From: a virus
IMG/VR virus record: IMGVR_UViG_3300007639_000002
Span: 1 to 64,000 of that record
Length of the DNA: 64,000 nucleotides
Strand: one strand, 5' to 3'
The position numbers and the translations under genes are program-made. Numbering within the stretch: the stretch's first letter is position 1; every line of letters starts with the position of its first letter. This document shows, piece by piece, positions 43,640 through 49,652 of the stretch. Below the pieces are notes generated by a model. That model searched no databases, was not told the DNA's origin, and saw only the letters and a list, made by a program, of their open reading frames with translations.

Positions 43640-44623
43640 CTAATCAAAGAGATTGAGTTGTTCTGGTTGTTTTTTAGCAGGAGCAGGCTCATTTTCCATA
43701 TTTTCAAAATGGTGCCCCGTGGCTTTTTTAAAAGTATAATTGCGGGTTTGAACAAAAGTATCCCGTGCTTCAGGATCATTAAATAATTCTGGTTTATACC
43801 CATAACCGGGGCGAGTGCCTGCATCACTGCCTAAATTTCTTATAAGTCTTCCAAATTCCCCACCAGCAGCGTCTTGGTCACGCCTTTTCTGACCACGTGT
43901 AACACGGGCATGCGCCAAACGATAACCTTCTGCAACTCCTTCGGCACGTGGTAATACCAGTGAACCCATTGGATTAGTTGTAGTTGCGTTGTAGGTATGC
44001 CCTGCGGGGTCTTTTTGTGCTTTGATACGCTCACTATGGAATTTAAGTGGGTTTTGGTTAGCATCTAAAGCATGCCCAACTTCGTGCAATAAAGTAGTTT
44101 GGATGTTTGTAGACGTTGGACCCGTTTGAGACATGCCAATATGATAAGGCTCTTCGTCTGGAATAGTTAACTTAACTTCATGATTGATAGGAACATACGA
44201 TGGATTGTCGTCACCTTTAGATACAGAAACTTGTAATTGACCTTCTGGGCGGTGTAATTTCTTTAAATCTGAAATTGGTGCCGTAGAACGTGCAAGACCT
44301 TCTGTGACAAGAGATTTTGCTATTTTGTCACTTGCTGGGATTATTTTATCATGCAGCAGCATGGAATTACGAATGCCAGACGCAGGGTTTGACATGTCAC
44401 GCACATACTCTGGATGAAGGTTAGGAGAACCATTAACATCAAAATGCATGTTGTTAATGGCTTCAATACGCTTAGGATTGTAACCTTTAGGCCATACGTG
44501 CTCATGGAACAGTTTTAACTGCCCGCCCCTGCCTACAGGGTGTTGTTGACCCTCTTTAACCTCTGTGAACTTCTCTGCATGGGCAACTGGTACAGGGGGA
44601 GGTATTTTTCTAGAGGATGCCAT
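43640..44623 (-). CDS. Zincin-like metallopeptidase with clamp-binding-like motifs
   Basis: A 327-residue protein. TTLLHEVGHALDANQNP near residue 180-196 is a classic HExxH zinc site. VAEGYRLAHARVTRG near 225-240 may supply the third ligand (Glu). The N-terminal GRGGQLKLFHEHVWP near 32-46 and the last six residues QLNLFD both match the QLxLF sliding-clamp binding pattern. The start is 6 nt after TAAACT. It probably cleaves a host protein or acts near the replisome; this is inferred from motifs. Confidence 0.6.
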   Translation of the reverse strand: MASSRKIPPPVPVAHAEKFTEVKEGQQHPVGRGGQLKLFHEHVWPKGYNPKRIEAINNMHFDVNGSPNLHPEYVRDMSNPASGIRNSMLLHDKIIPASDKIAKSLVTEGLARSTAPISDLKKLHRPEGQLQVSVSKGDDNPSYVPINHEVKLTIPDEEPYHIGMSQTGPTSTNIQTTLLHEVGHALDANQNPLKFHSERIKAQKDPAGHTYNATTTNPMGSLVLPRAEGVAEGYRLAHARVTRGQKRRDQDAAGGEFGRLIRNLGSDAGTRPGYGYKPELFNDPEARDTFVQTRNYTFKKATGHHFENMENEPAPAKKQPEQLNLFD

Positions 44624-44667
44624 ACGTCTAGTTTACATGTATACAACAGGTATACAAGTTCAATACA

Positions 44668-44683
44668 TGTTCCACGTGGAACA
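44668..44683. promoter_or_regulatory. parS-like palindrome 1
   Basis: TGTTCCACGTGGAACA, a perfect 16-bp palindrome that matches the bacterial centromere site parS (consensus TGTTNCACGTGNAACA). It lies between the zincin gene and the ParB/Srx-like gene. Two more identical copies lie at 45657 and 45693. Host ParB is the most likely binder. Confidence 0.8.
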
Positions 44684-44685
44684 AT

Positions 44686-44985
44686 TTAGTCTTCTTCATG
44701 AACCATAATTGGTATTTTTTCAATACCTAAATCACGAGCCACAATTGCTCTATGGTGACCATCTATTAATAGGTTTTTTTTAAGAGACACACTAAGTGGA
44801 ACTTTAATACCTTCATTTTTAATGGAATCATGGAGTGAGTTATATCGTTCACTATCGTGTTGAAAGATATTTTCAACGTCTAATTCCCCAATTGTGTAAT
44901 CTTTGCCAGAAGGGTCATCAATTTGCATATCCCTAGAAATGAGACCACGCAGTTGCTCTTGATTAATGTGTTCGTGTGCTGCCAT
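44686..44985 (-). CDS. ParB/Srx-domain-like protein
   Basis: A 99-residue protein. GELDVENIFQHDSERYNSLHDSI near 33-55 is followed by VPLSVSLKKNLLIDGHHRAIVARDLGIEKIPIMV near 62-95. This matches the ParB N-terminal (Srx-type) domain, with DGHHR at the site of the nucleotide-binding GERR motif. It lacks a helix-turn-helix, so it cannot bind parS by itself. The start is 6 nt after TATACT, so it may be leaderless. Three parS-like palindromes lie within about 700 bp on either side. It may be a nuclease-like or CTP-binding protein that interferes with host ParB. Confidence 0.65.
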   Translation of the reverse strand: MAAHEHINQEQLRGLISRDMQIDDPSGKDYTIGELDVENIFQHDSERYNSLHDSIKNEGIKVPLSVSLKKNLLIDGHHRAIVARDLGIEKIPIMVHEED

Positions 44986-45124
44986 ATACCTAGTATAGGG
45001 CTATCTAGGCGTTGTTTTTTGGTTAGCGGATTTTTGGAATAGGGCTATTGGGCCACTGGGCTGCTAGAGGGGGGTGGGTCCTGCCGGGCCACCCAGTAGT
45101 AGCGGCGACTTAACCATGGGGGGT
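44986..45124 (-). ncRNA. Untranslated leader or small RNA from block copy 1
   Basis: A promoter block ends at TATACT (45131-45136), so transcription should begin at A45124. The next 139 nt contain no good gene. They have a GGGTGG/CCACCC stem and several GGCC-rich stretches. The next start codon (44985) has its own -10 box TATACT, so this RNA may be a structured leader for the ParB-like gene or a stand-alone RNA. Confidence 0.4.
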
Positions 45125-45130
45125 ATCCAC

Positions 45131-45167
45131 AGTATAGCACCGCTACCTTACTGGTCACGAATCCTAG
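45131..45167 (-). promoter_or_regulatory. Promoter block 1 (non-ATG +1)
   Basis: CTAGGATTC, GTGACC (45153-45158), 16 nt, TATACT (45131-45136), 6 nt, +1 A at 45124. The 5' end of the block overlaps the stop of the 45164 gene. No start codon is at +1, unlike most copies. Confidence 0.65.
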
Positions 45168-45358
45168 GCGAGTAACAACTCCCTGTGCTTCCGAGCCACT
45201 TCCATGTCTAACAGGTTCACCAGTGCATGAGCCAGTACGTCGTACTCGGCTTCACGCCCTGCTAAGACTGCGCCAATATCATCCACCATTGTCTGCATCA
45301 CATCTACCAATGCGACTGCTGTAACCATTTGCTTGCTGAGTTGTTTTGTTGTTGTCAT
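45164..45358 (-). CDS. Small helical protein, 64 residues
   Basis: MTTTKQLSKQMVTAVALVDV followed by QTMVDDIGAVLAGREAEYDVL and ALVNLLDMEVARKHRELLLA: almost entirely helical. The ATG is at the +1 of its promoter block. The TAG stop is inside the next block, in CTAGGATTCG. Function unknown. Confidence 0.65.
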   Translation of the reverse strand: MTTTKQLSKQMVTAVALVDVMQTMVDDIGAVLAGREAEYDVLAHALVNLLDMEVARKHRELLLA

Positions 45359-45397
45359 ACTGCCACCTTACCATGTCCCTGCTGGGAGTCACGATTC

Positions 45398-45589
45398 CTA
45401 GATTTCCTCTTCCCAGTCTGAGTTCAGGCGCTCCAATGCCCGCAGTTCCTCCGCCACATCAAATGCAGTAGCGCATGGTGTGCAGAAGTATAACTCAGTG
45501 AGCCACCTGTCCGAGTACATAGGCTCGTGCGTTGGGCTAGGTATTGGAGCGTTGCATTCAACGCAGGTGTTTTGTGTTGTCGTTGTCAT
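45398..45589 (-). CDS. Small zinc-ribbon protein
   Basis: A 63-residue protein with CVECNAPIP near residue 8-16 and LYFCTPCATAF near 34-44: two CxxC knuckles, a likely zinc ribbon. The rest is acidic (EELRALERLNSDWEEEI). The ATG is the +1 position of its block (leaderless). Function unknown; probably nucleic-acid or protein binding. Confidence 0.65.
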   Translation of the reverse strand: MTTTTQNTCVECNAPIPSPTHEPMYSDRWLTELYFCTPCATAFDVAEELRALERLNSDWEEEI

Positions 45590-45656
45590 GCTTCCAACCT
45601 ATCACATGACCCTCTCAGGTCACGATTCCTACATAATGAGAATGATTCTCAACTAA

Positions 45657-45672
45657 TGTTCCACGTGGAACA
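45657..45672. promoter_or_regulatory. parS-like palindrome 2
   Basis: TGTTCCACGTGGAACA, identical to the copy at 44668. It lies in a 177-bp gene-free stretch between the zinc-ribbon gene and the 53-residue gene at 45767, only 20 bp from the third copy. Confidence 0.8.
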
Positions 45673-45692
45673 TTCCTAGAGTTGGGGCTATA

Positions 45693-45708
45693 TGTTCCAC
45701 GTGGAACA
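45693..45708. promoter_or_regulatory. parS-like palindrome 3
   Basis: TGTTCCACGTGGAACA, third identical copy. Its flanks (TA at the 5' side, TTGG at the 3' side) differ from copy 2, so identity is confined to the palindrome core plus an A/T pair. Centre-to-centre distance to copy 2 is 36 bp. Confidence 0.8.
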
Positions 45709-45766
45709 TTGGTGCGGAGCGTAGGCAGGTATCCACCTACCCACACCCACCCAGCCATTGCTGGCA

Positions 45767-45928
45767 CTACTTGGGAGCACATGATGCCCAGTGCTCCAAT
45801 GCCCACTCTGCCCATGCGTTATGATCCAATGCCCACATATCCAGCGTGACAGTCTCGTCACAATAAACGCAGTGAGCGTTCAAGTACTGTGGGCATTCCA
45901 TGTCGTTGATGTTCTGTGTTGTTGTCAT
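45767..45928 (-). CDS. Small Cys/His protein, 53 residues
   Basis: MTTTQNINDMECPQYLNAHC followed by VYCDETVTLDMWALDHNAW and AEWALEHWASCAPK. Cys12, His19, Cys20 and Cys23 could bind a metal ion, and the C-terminal half is Trp-rich and helical. The ATG is at +1 of its block. Function unknown. Confidence 0.6.
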   Translation of the reverse strand: MTTTQNINDMECPQYLNAHCVYCDETVTLDMWALDHNAWAEWALEHWASCAPK

Positions 45929-45967
45929 GTAACCAACCTATCATCTAGTGGCTCTGAGTCACGATTC

Positions 45968-46135
45968 CTAGTCCCTGTATTCTTGGGCGTTGTTGTAGTG
46001 ATATAGAGCCATGGCGTACTGTTGCTTTTTCAGGTCTGCGTATTTGCAAACCTCTGCCCTGTCTGCGTATTTCTTGGACAATCCCATGTAGTAGTCGTAT
46101 TGCTCTTTATTGGTAAATTGTTTTGTTGTTGTCAT
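45968..46135 (-). CDS. Small Tyr/Lys-rich protein, 55 residues
   Basis: MTTTKQFTNKEQYDYYMGLS and KKYADRAEVCKYADLKKQQYAMALYHYNN: helical, with Tyr repeated every three to four residues. The ATG is at +1 of its block. The stop TAG lies in the next block. Function unknown. Confidence 0.6.
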   Translation of the reverse strand: MTTTKQFTNKEQYDYYMGLSKKYADRAEVCKYADLKKQQYAMALYHYNNAQEYRD

Positions 46136-46174
46136 GTCTCCAACCTATCACGCCACCCACGTGAGTGACGAATC

Positions 46175-46369
46175 CTAGATAAATATATTCTGATACTCAT
46201 TTTGCGCATAGTACTCAGTGCGTAACCTTTCAGCACTGTTCATGAACCTACCCTCAGCCCGTGTTAGACCATAGGTGTACTCATGTGCCTTTAATGCATT
46301 CATCAGGTCTTCCAAAGCCTGCATTATTTTGATCTCAGTATCTGATAGTTGCTGTTGCGTTGTTGTCAT
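46175..46369 (-). CDS. Small helical protein, 64 residues
   Basis: MTTTQQQLSDTEIKIMQALE, then DLMNALKAHEYTYGLTRAEGRFMNSAERLRTEYYAQNEYQNIF. One amphipathic helix region and a Tyr-rich end. The ATG is at +1 of its block, whose -35 is GTCACC. Function unknown. Confidence 0.6.
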   Translation of the reverse strand: MTTTQQQLSDTEIKIMQALEDLMNALKAHEYTYGLTRAEGRFMNSAERLRTEYYAQNEYQNIFI

Positions 46370-46408
46370 GCTTCCACCTTACCCTAGGGTCACCTTTGGT
46401 GACGATTC

Positions 46409-46576
46409 CTAGAACCTTGTATCTGTCACTGGGCGAACCTGCATATCCCTATGGCTGAGCCAATAGACGTTGCAGGCTTGGCGACTGCCGACCATGACTA
46501 CACACTTACGTGAAGAGTCATAGACTTCATGTGCTTTAGTGCTGGGCTTTACCTTTTTCATTTGCGTTGTTGTCAT
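46409..46576 (-). CDS. Small basic protein, 55 residues
   Basis: MTTTQMKKVKPSTKAHEVYD, then SSRKCVVMVGSRQACNVYWLSHRDMQVRPVTDTRF. Basic with strand-like CVVMVG and VYWLSH. Start at the +1 ATG. Function unknown. Confidence 0.6.
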   Translation of the reverse strand: MTTTQMKKVKPSTKAHEVYDSSRKCVVMVGSRQACNVYWLSHRDMQVRPVTDTRF

Positions 46577-46615
46577 ATCCACACCTTATCAGGTCACCCT
46601 GCTGGGTCACGAATC

Positions 46616-46864
46616 CTACTTCAGCATTGCTTTCAGTTCAGCCTTCACCACACGTGCCGTGTCTCCACGCCATGCAGATGCATTGCTGAGGAAATAGGCG
46701 ACGATATCCCTAGCGGAGTCGTACCCATATGAGCCACTGATAGAGTCCAGCGAACGCATAGCGTCTAGGTACGGCACAGCACCAAAGTATGGCTTTTTCC
46801 AGTCTGCACTAATGTCACGTGCAATGGTTGATATTGGGCGATGTTGTTGTTTTGTTGTTGTCAT
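46616..46864 (-). CDS. Small protein, 82 residues
   Basis: MTTTKQQHRPISTIARDISA then DWKKPYFGAVPYLDAMRSLDSIS and DIVAYFLSNASAWRGDTARVVKAELKAML. A YGYDSARDIVAYFL segment reads like the tail of a helical accessory domain that follows the A-M-x-S-L pattern. The start is at the +1 ATG. Function unknown. Confidence 0.55.
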   Translation of the reverse strand: MTTTKQQHRPISTIARDISADWKKPYFGAVPYLDAMRSLDSISGSYGYDSARDIVAYFLSNASAWRGDTARVVKAELKAMLK

Positions 46865-46903
46865 GTAATTACCTTATCAGTTAGTCGGGTTAGGTCACGA
46901 ATC

Positions 46904-47113
46904 CTAGATGTTATGTCCATCTAGTTCAGTTATTTTGGCGATTGCCAAAGATAGTACAGGCTTCAGCCCTAAGAGGAACATCCACACGCCGATCATCTCA
47001 GTGCGTAGTTCATCATCCTTTAGGGCATCTTCCACGGCAGTGTTCCATTCACCGAGCCTGCCCAGTACTTCTAATGTTGATGGTAGTGGTTTGGTTGTTG
47101 TTGTCGTTGTCAT
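46904..47113 (-). CDS. Small acidic protein, 69 residues
   Basis: MTTTTTTKPLPSTLEVLGRL then GEWNTAVEDALKDDELRTEMIGVWMFLLGLKPVLSLAIAKITELDGH. The ATG at 47113 is the +1 of the block and is preferred over the GTG two codons upstream. A mid-protein hydrophobic stretch (IGVWMFLLGLKPVLSLAI) may be an amphipathic or membrane segment. Function unknown. Confidence 0.55.
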   Translation of the reverse strand: MTTTTTTKPLPSTLEVLGRLGEWNTAVEDALKDDELRTEMIGVWMFLLGLKPVLSLAIAKITELDGHNI

Positions 47114-47122
47114 GTTCACACC

Positions 47123-47314
47123 TTACCAGCCTGCTGGCTCTAGTGACGATTCCTGATGCTCTTCTACTAGGTTGTCGTAGCACCATGTGCATACGTCAGT
47201 TCCCCAGTCTTCAGGGTCAAATCCATTATGCCCATCCACGATAGGGATCAGCATAGAAGATGCTCCACACCGTTCGCAGGCTCCGATATAAATGTTGTTG
47301 TTGTTGTCGTTCAT
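47123..47314 (-). CDS. Small zinc-ribbon protein, 63 residues
   Basis: CERCGASS near residue 13-20 and VCTWCYDN near 41-48 are two CxxC knuckles, so a zinc ribbon. The C-terminus (HQESSLEPAGW) reads straight through the next promoter block: the stop TAA is part of that block's -10 TAAGGT. The start is at the +1 ATG. Confidence 0.65.
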   Translation of the reverse strand: MNDNNNNIYIGACERCGASSMLIPIVDGHNGFDPEDWGTDVCTWCYDNLVEEHQESSLEPAGW

Positions 47315-47353
47315 GTAATCACCTTACCACCTAGGAGCGTTAGGTCACGAATC

Positions 47354-47587
47354 CTAGATACCTTTCATATCGCAGATGTAATTGTGGCGAGCGTCAAAGT
47401 ACCAGTCAGACTCTTGAAAGGCTTGCTCGTCGCTGGGCGTTCCATCCTGTGCATATGCCATGAACTCTGCCCAGTTATCTAGGTAGTCGTCAGAGCCAAT
47501 GTAGGACTCTTCCCATTCTTCTATATCTTCAGGTGTTACGACTAATTTAGCCGATTCCATGTCTTCCACAGATGTGTATGTGAACAC
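47354..47587 (-). CDS. Small highly acidic protein, 77 residues
   Basis: A GTG start, six bases after GGAGG, in the leader of a block whose +1 (47616) is ATC rather than ATG. The protein is rich in Glu and Asp (TPEDIEEWEESYIGSDDYLDNWAEFMAY), resembling DNA-mimic antirestriction proteins, though no family was recognised. The stop is TAG inside the following block. Confidence 0.55.
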   Translation of the reverse strand: MFTYTSVEDMESAKLVVTPEDIEEWEESYIGSDDYLDNWAEFMAYAQDGTPSDEQAFQESDWYFDARHNYICDMKGI

Positions 47588-47646
47588 TATGTGCCTCCGT
47601 TGTTGTCGTTGTTGATAGTTCTAACTTAGCACGTCACCCTGCTGGG

Positions 47647-47826
47647 TCACGAATCCTGCCGTGTGTCCATGTTCCACAGAATGCACTTAGCATCTTTTAA
47701 GATGTTGTATAGATTCATCTCTTCCCATGTCATGCCATAGTACCCATCACGCTGGGTCAAATCAGCCATGAACATAGTAAGCGTTTCATACATTTCAGTG
47801 TTGGTTATTTTCTTTGCTGTTTTCAT
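47647..47826 (-). CDS. Small protein, 59 residues
   Basis: MKTAKKITNTEMYETLTMFM then ADLTQRDGYYGMTWEEMNLYNILKDAKCILWNMDTRQDS. Helical and Met-rich. The stop TGA is inside the -35 GTGACC of the next block. The start is the +1 ATG. Function unknown. Confidence 0.55.
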   Translation of the reverse strand: MKTAKKITNTEMYETLTMFMADLTQRDGYYGMTWEEMNLYNILKDAKCILWNMDTRQDS

Positions 47827-47871
47827 ATCTTCACCTTACCATGTAGTCGGGTTGAGTCACGATTCCTAGTG

Positions 47872-47942
47872 GGTATATTTGGTTAGATTAGCCTCAATAT
47901 ACCAGTGAGGTGCTTTCCCCGCTAACCATGCGGGTTTTCGTT
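47872..47942 (-). ncRNA. Candidate structured small RNA 1
   Basis: A promoter block (-35 at 47971-47976, -10 TAAGTT at 47949-47954) points to a +1 A at 47942, which is AAC, not ATG. The RNA has a CCCGC/GCGGG hairpin (47917-47935 region) with an AUGGUUA loop. Further down GGUAUAUU (47896-47903) pairs with AAUAUACC (47872-47879), an 8-bp perfect stem. No Shine-Dalgarno-led reading frame longer than 11 codons is present. The first bases (AACGAAAACC) are shared with the next RNA's start. Probably a small noncoding RNA. Confidence 0.45.
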
Positions 47943-47989
47943 AATCCCAACTTACCATGATGGAGTGTTGGGTTACGATTCCTAATAAA

Positions 47990-48050
47990 GGATGGCATTC
48001 AATGCCTTAGGAGGTGTCATGAATGCCACCCTCTATTAGTTGTCGTCGTT
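47990..48050 (-). ncRNA. Candidate small RNA 2 with anti-Shine-Dalgarno loop
   Basis: A block (-35 at 48079-48084, -10 TAGGTT at 48057-48062) points to a +1 A at 48050 (AAC). The RNA ends in a 12-bp hairpin (48020-48031 with 47990-48001) followed by UUUAUU, so it also looks like an intrinsic terminator. The 18-nt loop contains CACCUCCU (48009-48016), which is identical to the 3' end of 16S rRNA. A 12-codon open frame (ATG in the loop) has no clear Shine-Dalgarno. It is probably a small regulatory RNA, alternatively a terminator. Confidence 0.45.
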
Positions 48051-48089
48051 AATCCCAACCTACCACGTGGGTAGGCTGGGTCACGATTC

Positions 48090-48296
48090 CTAGAGGCTGA
48101 TATGCGCTCCTGAGAGCAAGTCTTCAACCTCATTGCGGATGGTGTCGCTGATGCTGTCACTGAAAGATGAGTTATCAGTGAAATCGTATTCATGGAGGAT
48201 GTCGTTAATGCGATCCTCCAAAGCATCTACTACTTGGTTCATTACCTTGTCACTGATTGCATTGACAAGTTGATTAAGCAATTCTTCCATGGTCAT
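48090..48296 (-). CDS. Internal start of the preceding frame, 68 residues
   Basis: The block copy with +1 at 48324 (ATC) gives a leader of 28 nt carrying GAAAGG, so the ATG at 48296 could be translated separately: MTMEELLNQLVNAISDKVMN and on to SGAHISL. The protein is acidic and helical. Which of the two forms is made cannot be told from sequence. Confidence 0.5.
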   Translation of the reverse strand: MTMEELLNQLVNAISDKVMNQVVDALEDRINDILHEYDFTDNSSFSDSISDTIRNEVEDLLSGAHISL

Positions 48297-48515
48297 GTTG
48301 TTAGTGCCTTTCGTTGTTGTTGATGAGTTCACTTTATCAGGTGGTTGTACTGAGTCACGATTCCTAGACTCCATGGCGATTTGCTCTTCATGATACTCAC
48401 GTAATAACTCTACGGTATAGTTCATGTAGATACCCTTTGCCATGGCATCTTCTACTTCAGTCTTTGCCATTAGTAAATGGAACACTTTAAGTTGTTGTTG
48501 CGTTTCGTTGTTCAT
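48090..48515 (-). CDS. Acidic two-part protein, 141 residues as one frame
   Basis: The ATG at 48515 (+1 of a block) opens MNNETQQQLKVFHLLMAKTE and continues YTVELLREYHEEQIAMES. The frame then reads without a stop through a second block (SRNRDSVQPPDKVNSSTTTKGTNN) into a helical acidic domain MTMEELLNQLVNAISDKV. This may be a fused protein or a long frame holding a second gene with its own promoter (48090-48296). Here the linker residues come from promoter DNA. Function unknown. Confidence 0.5.
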   Translation of the reverse strand: MNNETQQQLKVFHLLMAKTEVEDAMAKGIYMNYTVELLREYHEEQIAMESRNRDSVQPPDKVNSSTTTKGTNNMTMEELLNQLVNAISDKVMNQVVDALEDRINDILHEYDFTDNSSFSDSISDTIRNEVEDLLSGAHISL

Positions 48516-48554
48516 GTAAGCACCTTATCAGGTGACATTGTTAGGTCACGATTC

Positions 48555-48782
48555 CTAGCGAATCTCTACAACCCTGCCTAAGCAAGTGAGTAAGTTGCCT
48601 ACGCTCGTAGTGGTTTCCCCTGCCGTGGTGGTGATAACTGCATCATCACCCACTACTTCTACAGAGATAACCCTTGTAATGATTGGGCGTGAGACAGGTG
48701 TCCATGATGGAATGACGATAAACTCGCCTTCTATAATTTGGTCAGCCCGTACTGTGAATGCTGGTTGTTGTTTCGTTGTCAT
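48555..48782 (-). CDS. Small beta-rich protein, 75 residues
   Basis: MTTKQQPAFTVRADQIIEGE then IPSWTPVSRPIITRVISVEVVGDDAVITTTAGETTTSVGNLLTCLGRVVEI. Strands dominate and it reads like a small beta-barrel. The start is at the +1 ATG. Function unknown. Confidence 0.55.
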   Translation of the reverse strand: MTTKQQPAFTVRADQIIEGEFIVIPSWTPVSRPIITRVISVEVVGDDAVITTTAGETTTSVGNLLTCLGRVVEIR

Positions 48783-48821
48783 GGTTTCACCTTATCATGT
48801 TGAGTTGGTAGGTCACGAATC

Positions 48822-49133
48822 CTAGTATGACCTGAACACGTAACCATCAAGTTCCCACACGTCACCACCTAGTTCTAGGTCACGTGCGAATGACTCATAG
48901 TCAAAGTATCCAGTTTTGACTGCTTCAGAAAAGATATCGTCTGCCAACTCTTCAGCGTACTCACGTACTGATGTGACTGCTACGTAGGCATCCTCAAATG
49001 CTGATACTTCGCTGTCGTAGTCTTTGGTTATGCCAAGGTTCCAGCAGTAGATGGCAAAGGCTTGCTCGTCTATGTTGTTGTCTTCTGCTACCTGTGCAAT
49101 TTCTGCGTTGCTGTATTTATGTGTTGTTTCCAT
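48822..49133 (-). CDS. Short ArdA-like antirestriction protein
   Basis: A 103-residue acidic protein. IYCWNLGITKDYD near residue 28-40, then AFEDAYVAVTSVREYAEELADDIF near 45-68, and YFDYESFARDLELGGDVWELDGYVFRSY at the end. This matches the C-terminal region of ArdA antirestriction proteins (F-x-D-A-Y and Y-x-x-E-x-FARDLE-x-GG-D patterns), which mimic DNA to block type I restriction enzymes. Full ArdA is usually about 160-180 residues, so this is a shortened form. It is leaderless from its block. Confidence 0.65.
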   Translation of the reverse strand: METTHKYSNAEIAQVAEDNNIDEQAFAIYCWNLGITKDYDSEVSAFEDAYVAVTSVREYAEELADDIFSEAVKTGYFDYESFARDLELGGDVWELDGYVFRSY

Positions 49134-49172
49134 ACCTGTACCTTACCCTCTAGTAGTTGTTAGTCACGAATC

Positions 49173-49358
49173 CTAGAACGATGTTCCTACCAGCGCATTA
49201 TCAAATGTGCGATAGATTACAATGCTCCTAGTTTGGTCTATAGATTCCCACATGGATGCCAACCACGTTGGCAGGTGTGCATCATGCAGTGTGCGTATGT
49301 ACGTTTGGGGGTCACCCTCTAGTTGATATTGTACTTCTACTTTTTTCGTTGTTGTCAT
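49173..49358 (-). CDS. Small protein, 61 residues
   Basis: MTTTKKVEVQYQLEGDPQTY then IRTLHDAHLPTWLASMWESIDQTRSIVIYRTFDNALVG. Strand-helix-strand pattern. The start is at the +1 ATG. Function unknown. Confidence 0.55.
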   Translation of the reverse strand: MTTTKKVEVQYQLEGDPQTYIRTLHDAHLPTWLASMWESIDQTRSIVIYRTFDNALVGTSF

Positions 49359-49397
49359 GGTTTCACCTTAGCATTCTGAGTTAGTGGGTCACGAATC

Positions 49398-49652
49398 CTA
49401 CAACTCAAAAGAATGCAGTATCTTAGACGTTTCGTCTTGTGAATGTTTATTGGATGTCCAAAAGTGAACCTCTGTACGTGTGTAGATACCACCATGGCAC
49501 ACCATGCCTAGGCGATTACGTGCTTCTTTTTCTGCACGTTCTTCATTGTCGTAGTCTGCACCACCTACGTAGTCTTCGTTGTTGTCCCAAAAGTGTACTG
49601 TGTACCCTGAAGCAATATCTTGATTCATGTTGTTGCCTTTCGTTGTTGTCAT
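49398..49652 (-). CDS. Small protein, 84 residues
   Basis: The +1 ATG (49652) begins MTTTKGNNMNQDIASGY. The same leader also carries GAAAGG before ATG at 49628 (MNQDIASGYTVHFWDNNED), so both leaderless and Shine-Dalgarno-led starts are possible. The rest is acidic with two WDNN/FWTSN strands and EERAEKEARNRLG. Function unknown. Confidence 0.55.
   Translation of the reverse strand: MTTTKGNNMNQDIASGYTVHFWDNNEDYVGGADYDNEERAEKEARNRLGMVCHGGIYTRTEVHFWTSNKHSQDETSKILHSFEL

Noticed and set aside
44668-45708. Palindromes as restriction or E-box sites only
   Set aside because: The core CACGTG alone would be a common hexamer, but full 16-bp identity in three copies within about 1 kb points to a specific binding site.
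45615-45815. A 66-residue minus-strand open frame (MGRVGIGALG)
   Set aside because: It overlaps two of the parS-like palindromes and most of the 53-residue gene start region in another frame. Its sequence has the composition of a shadow frame and no start signal.
48017-48226. A 69-residue minus-strand open frame
   Set aside because: It lies in another frame of the 48090-48515 gene and across candidate RNA 2, and its peptide is Arg/Ser-rich without protein-like pattern.
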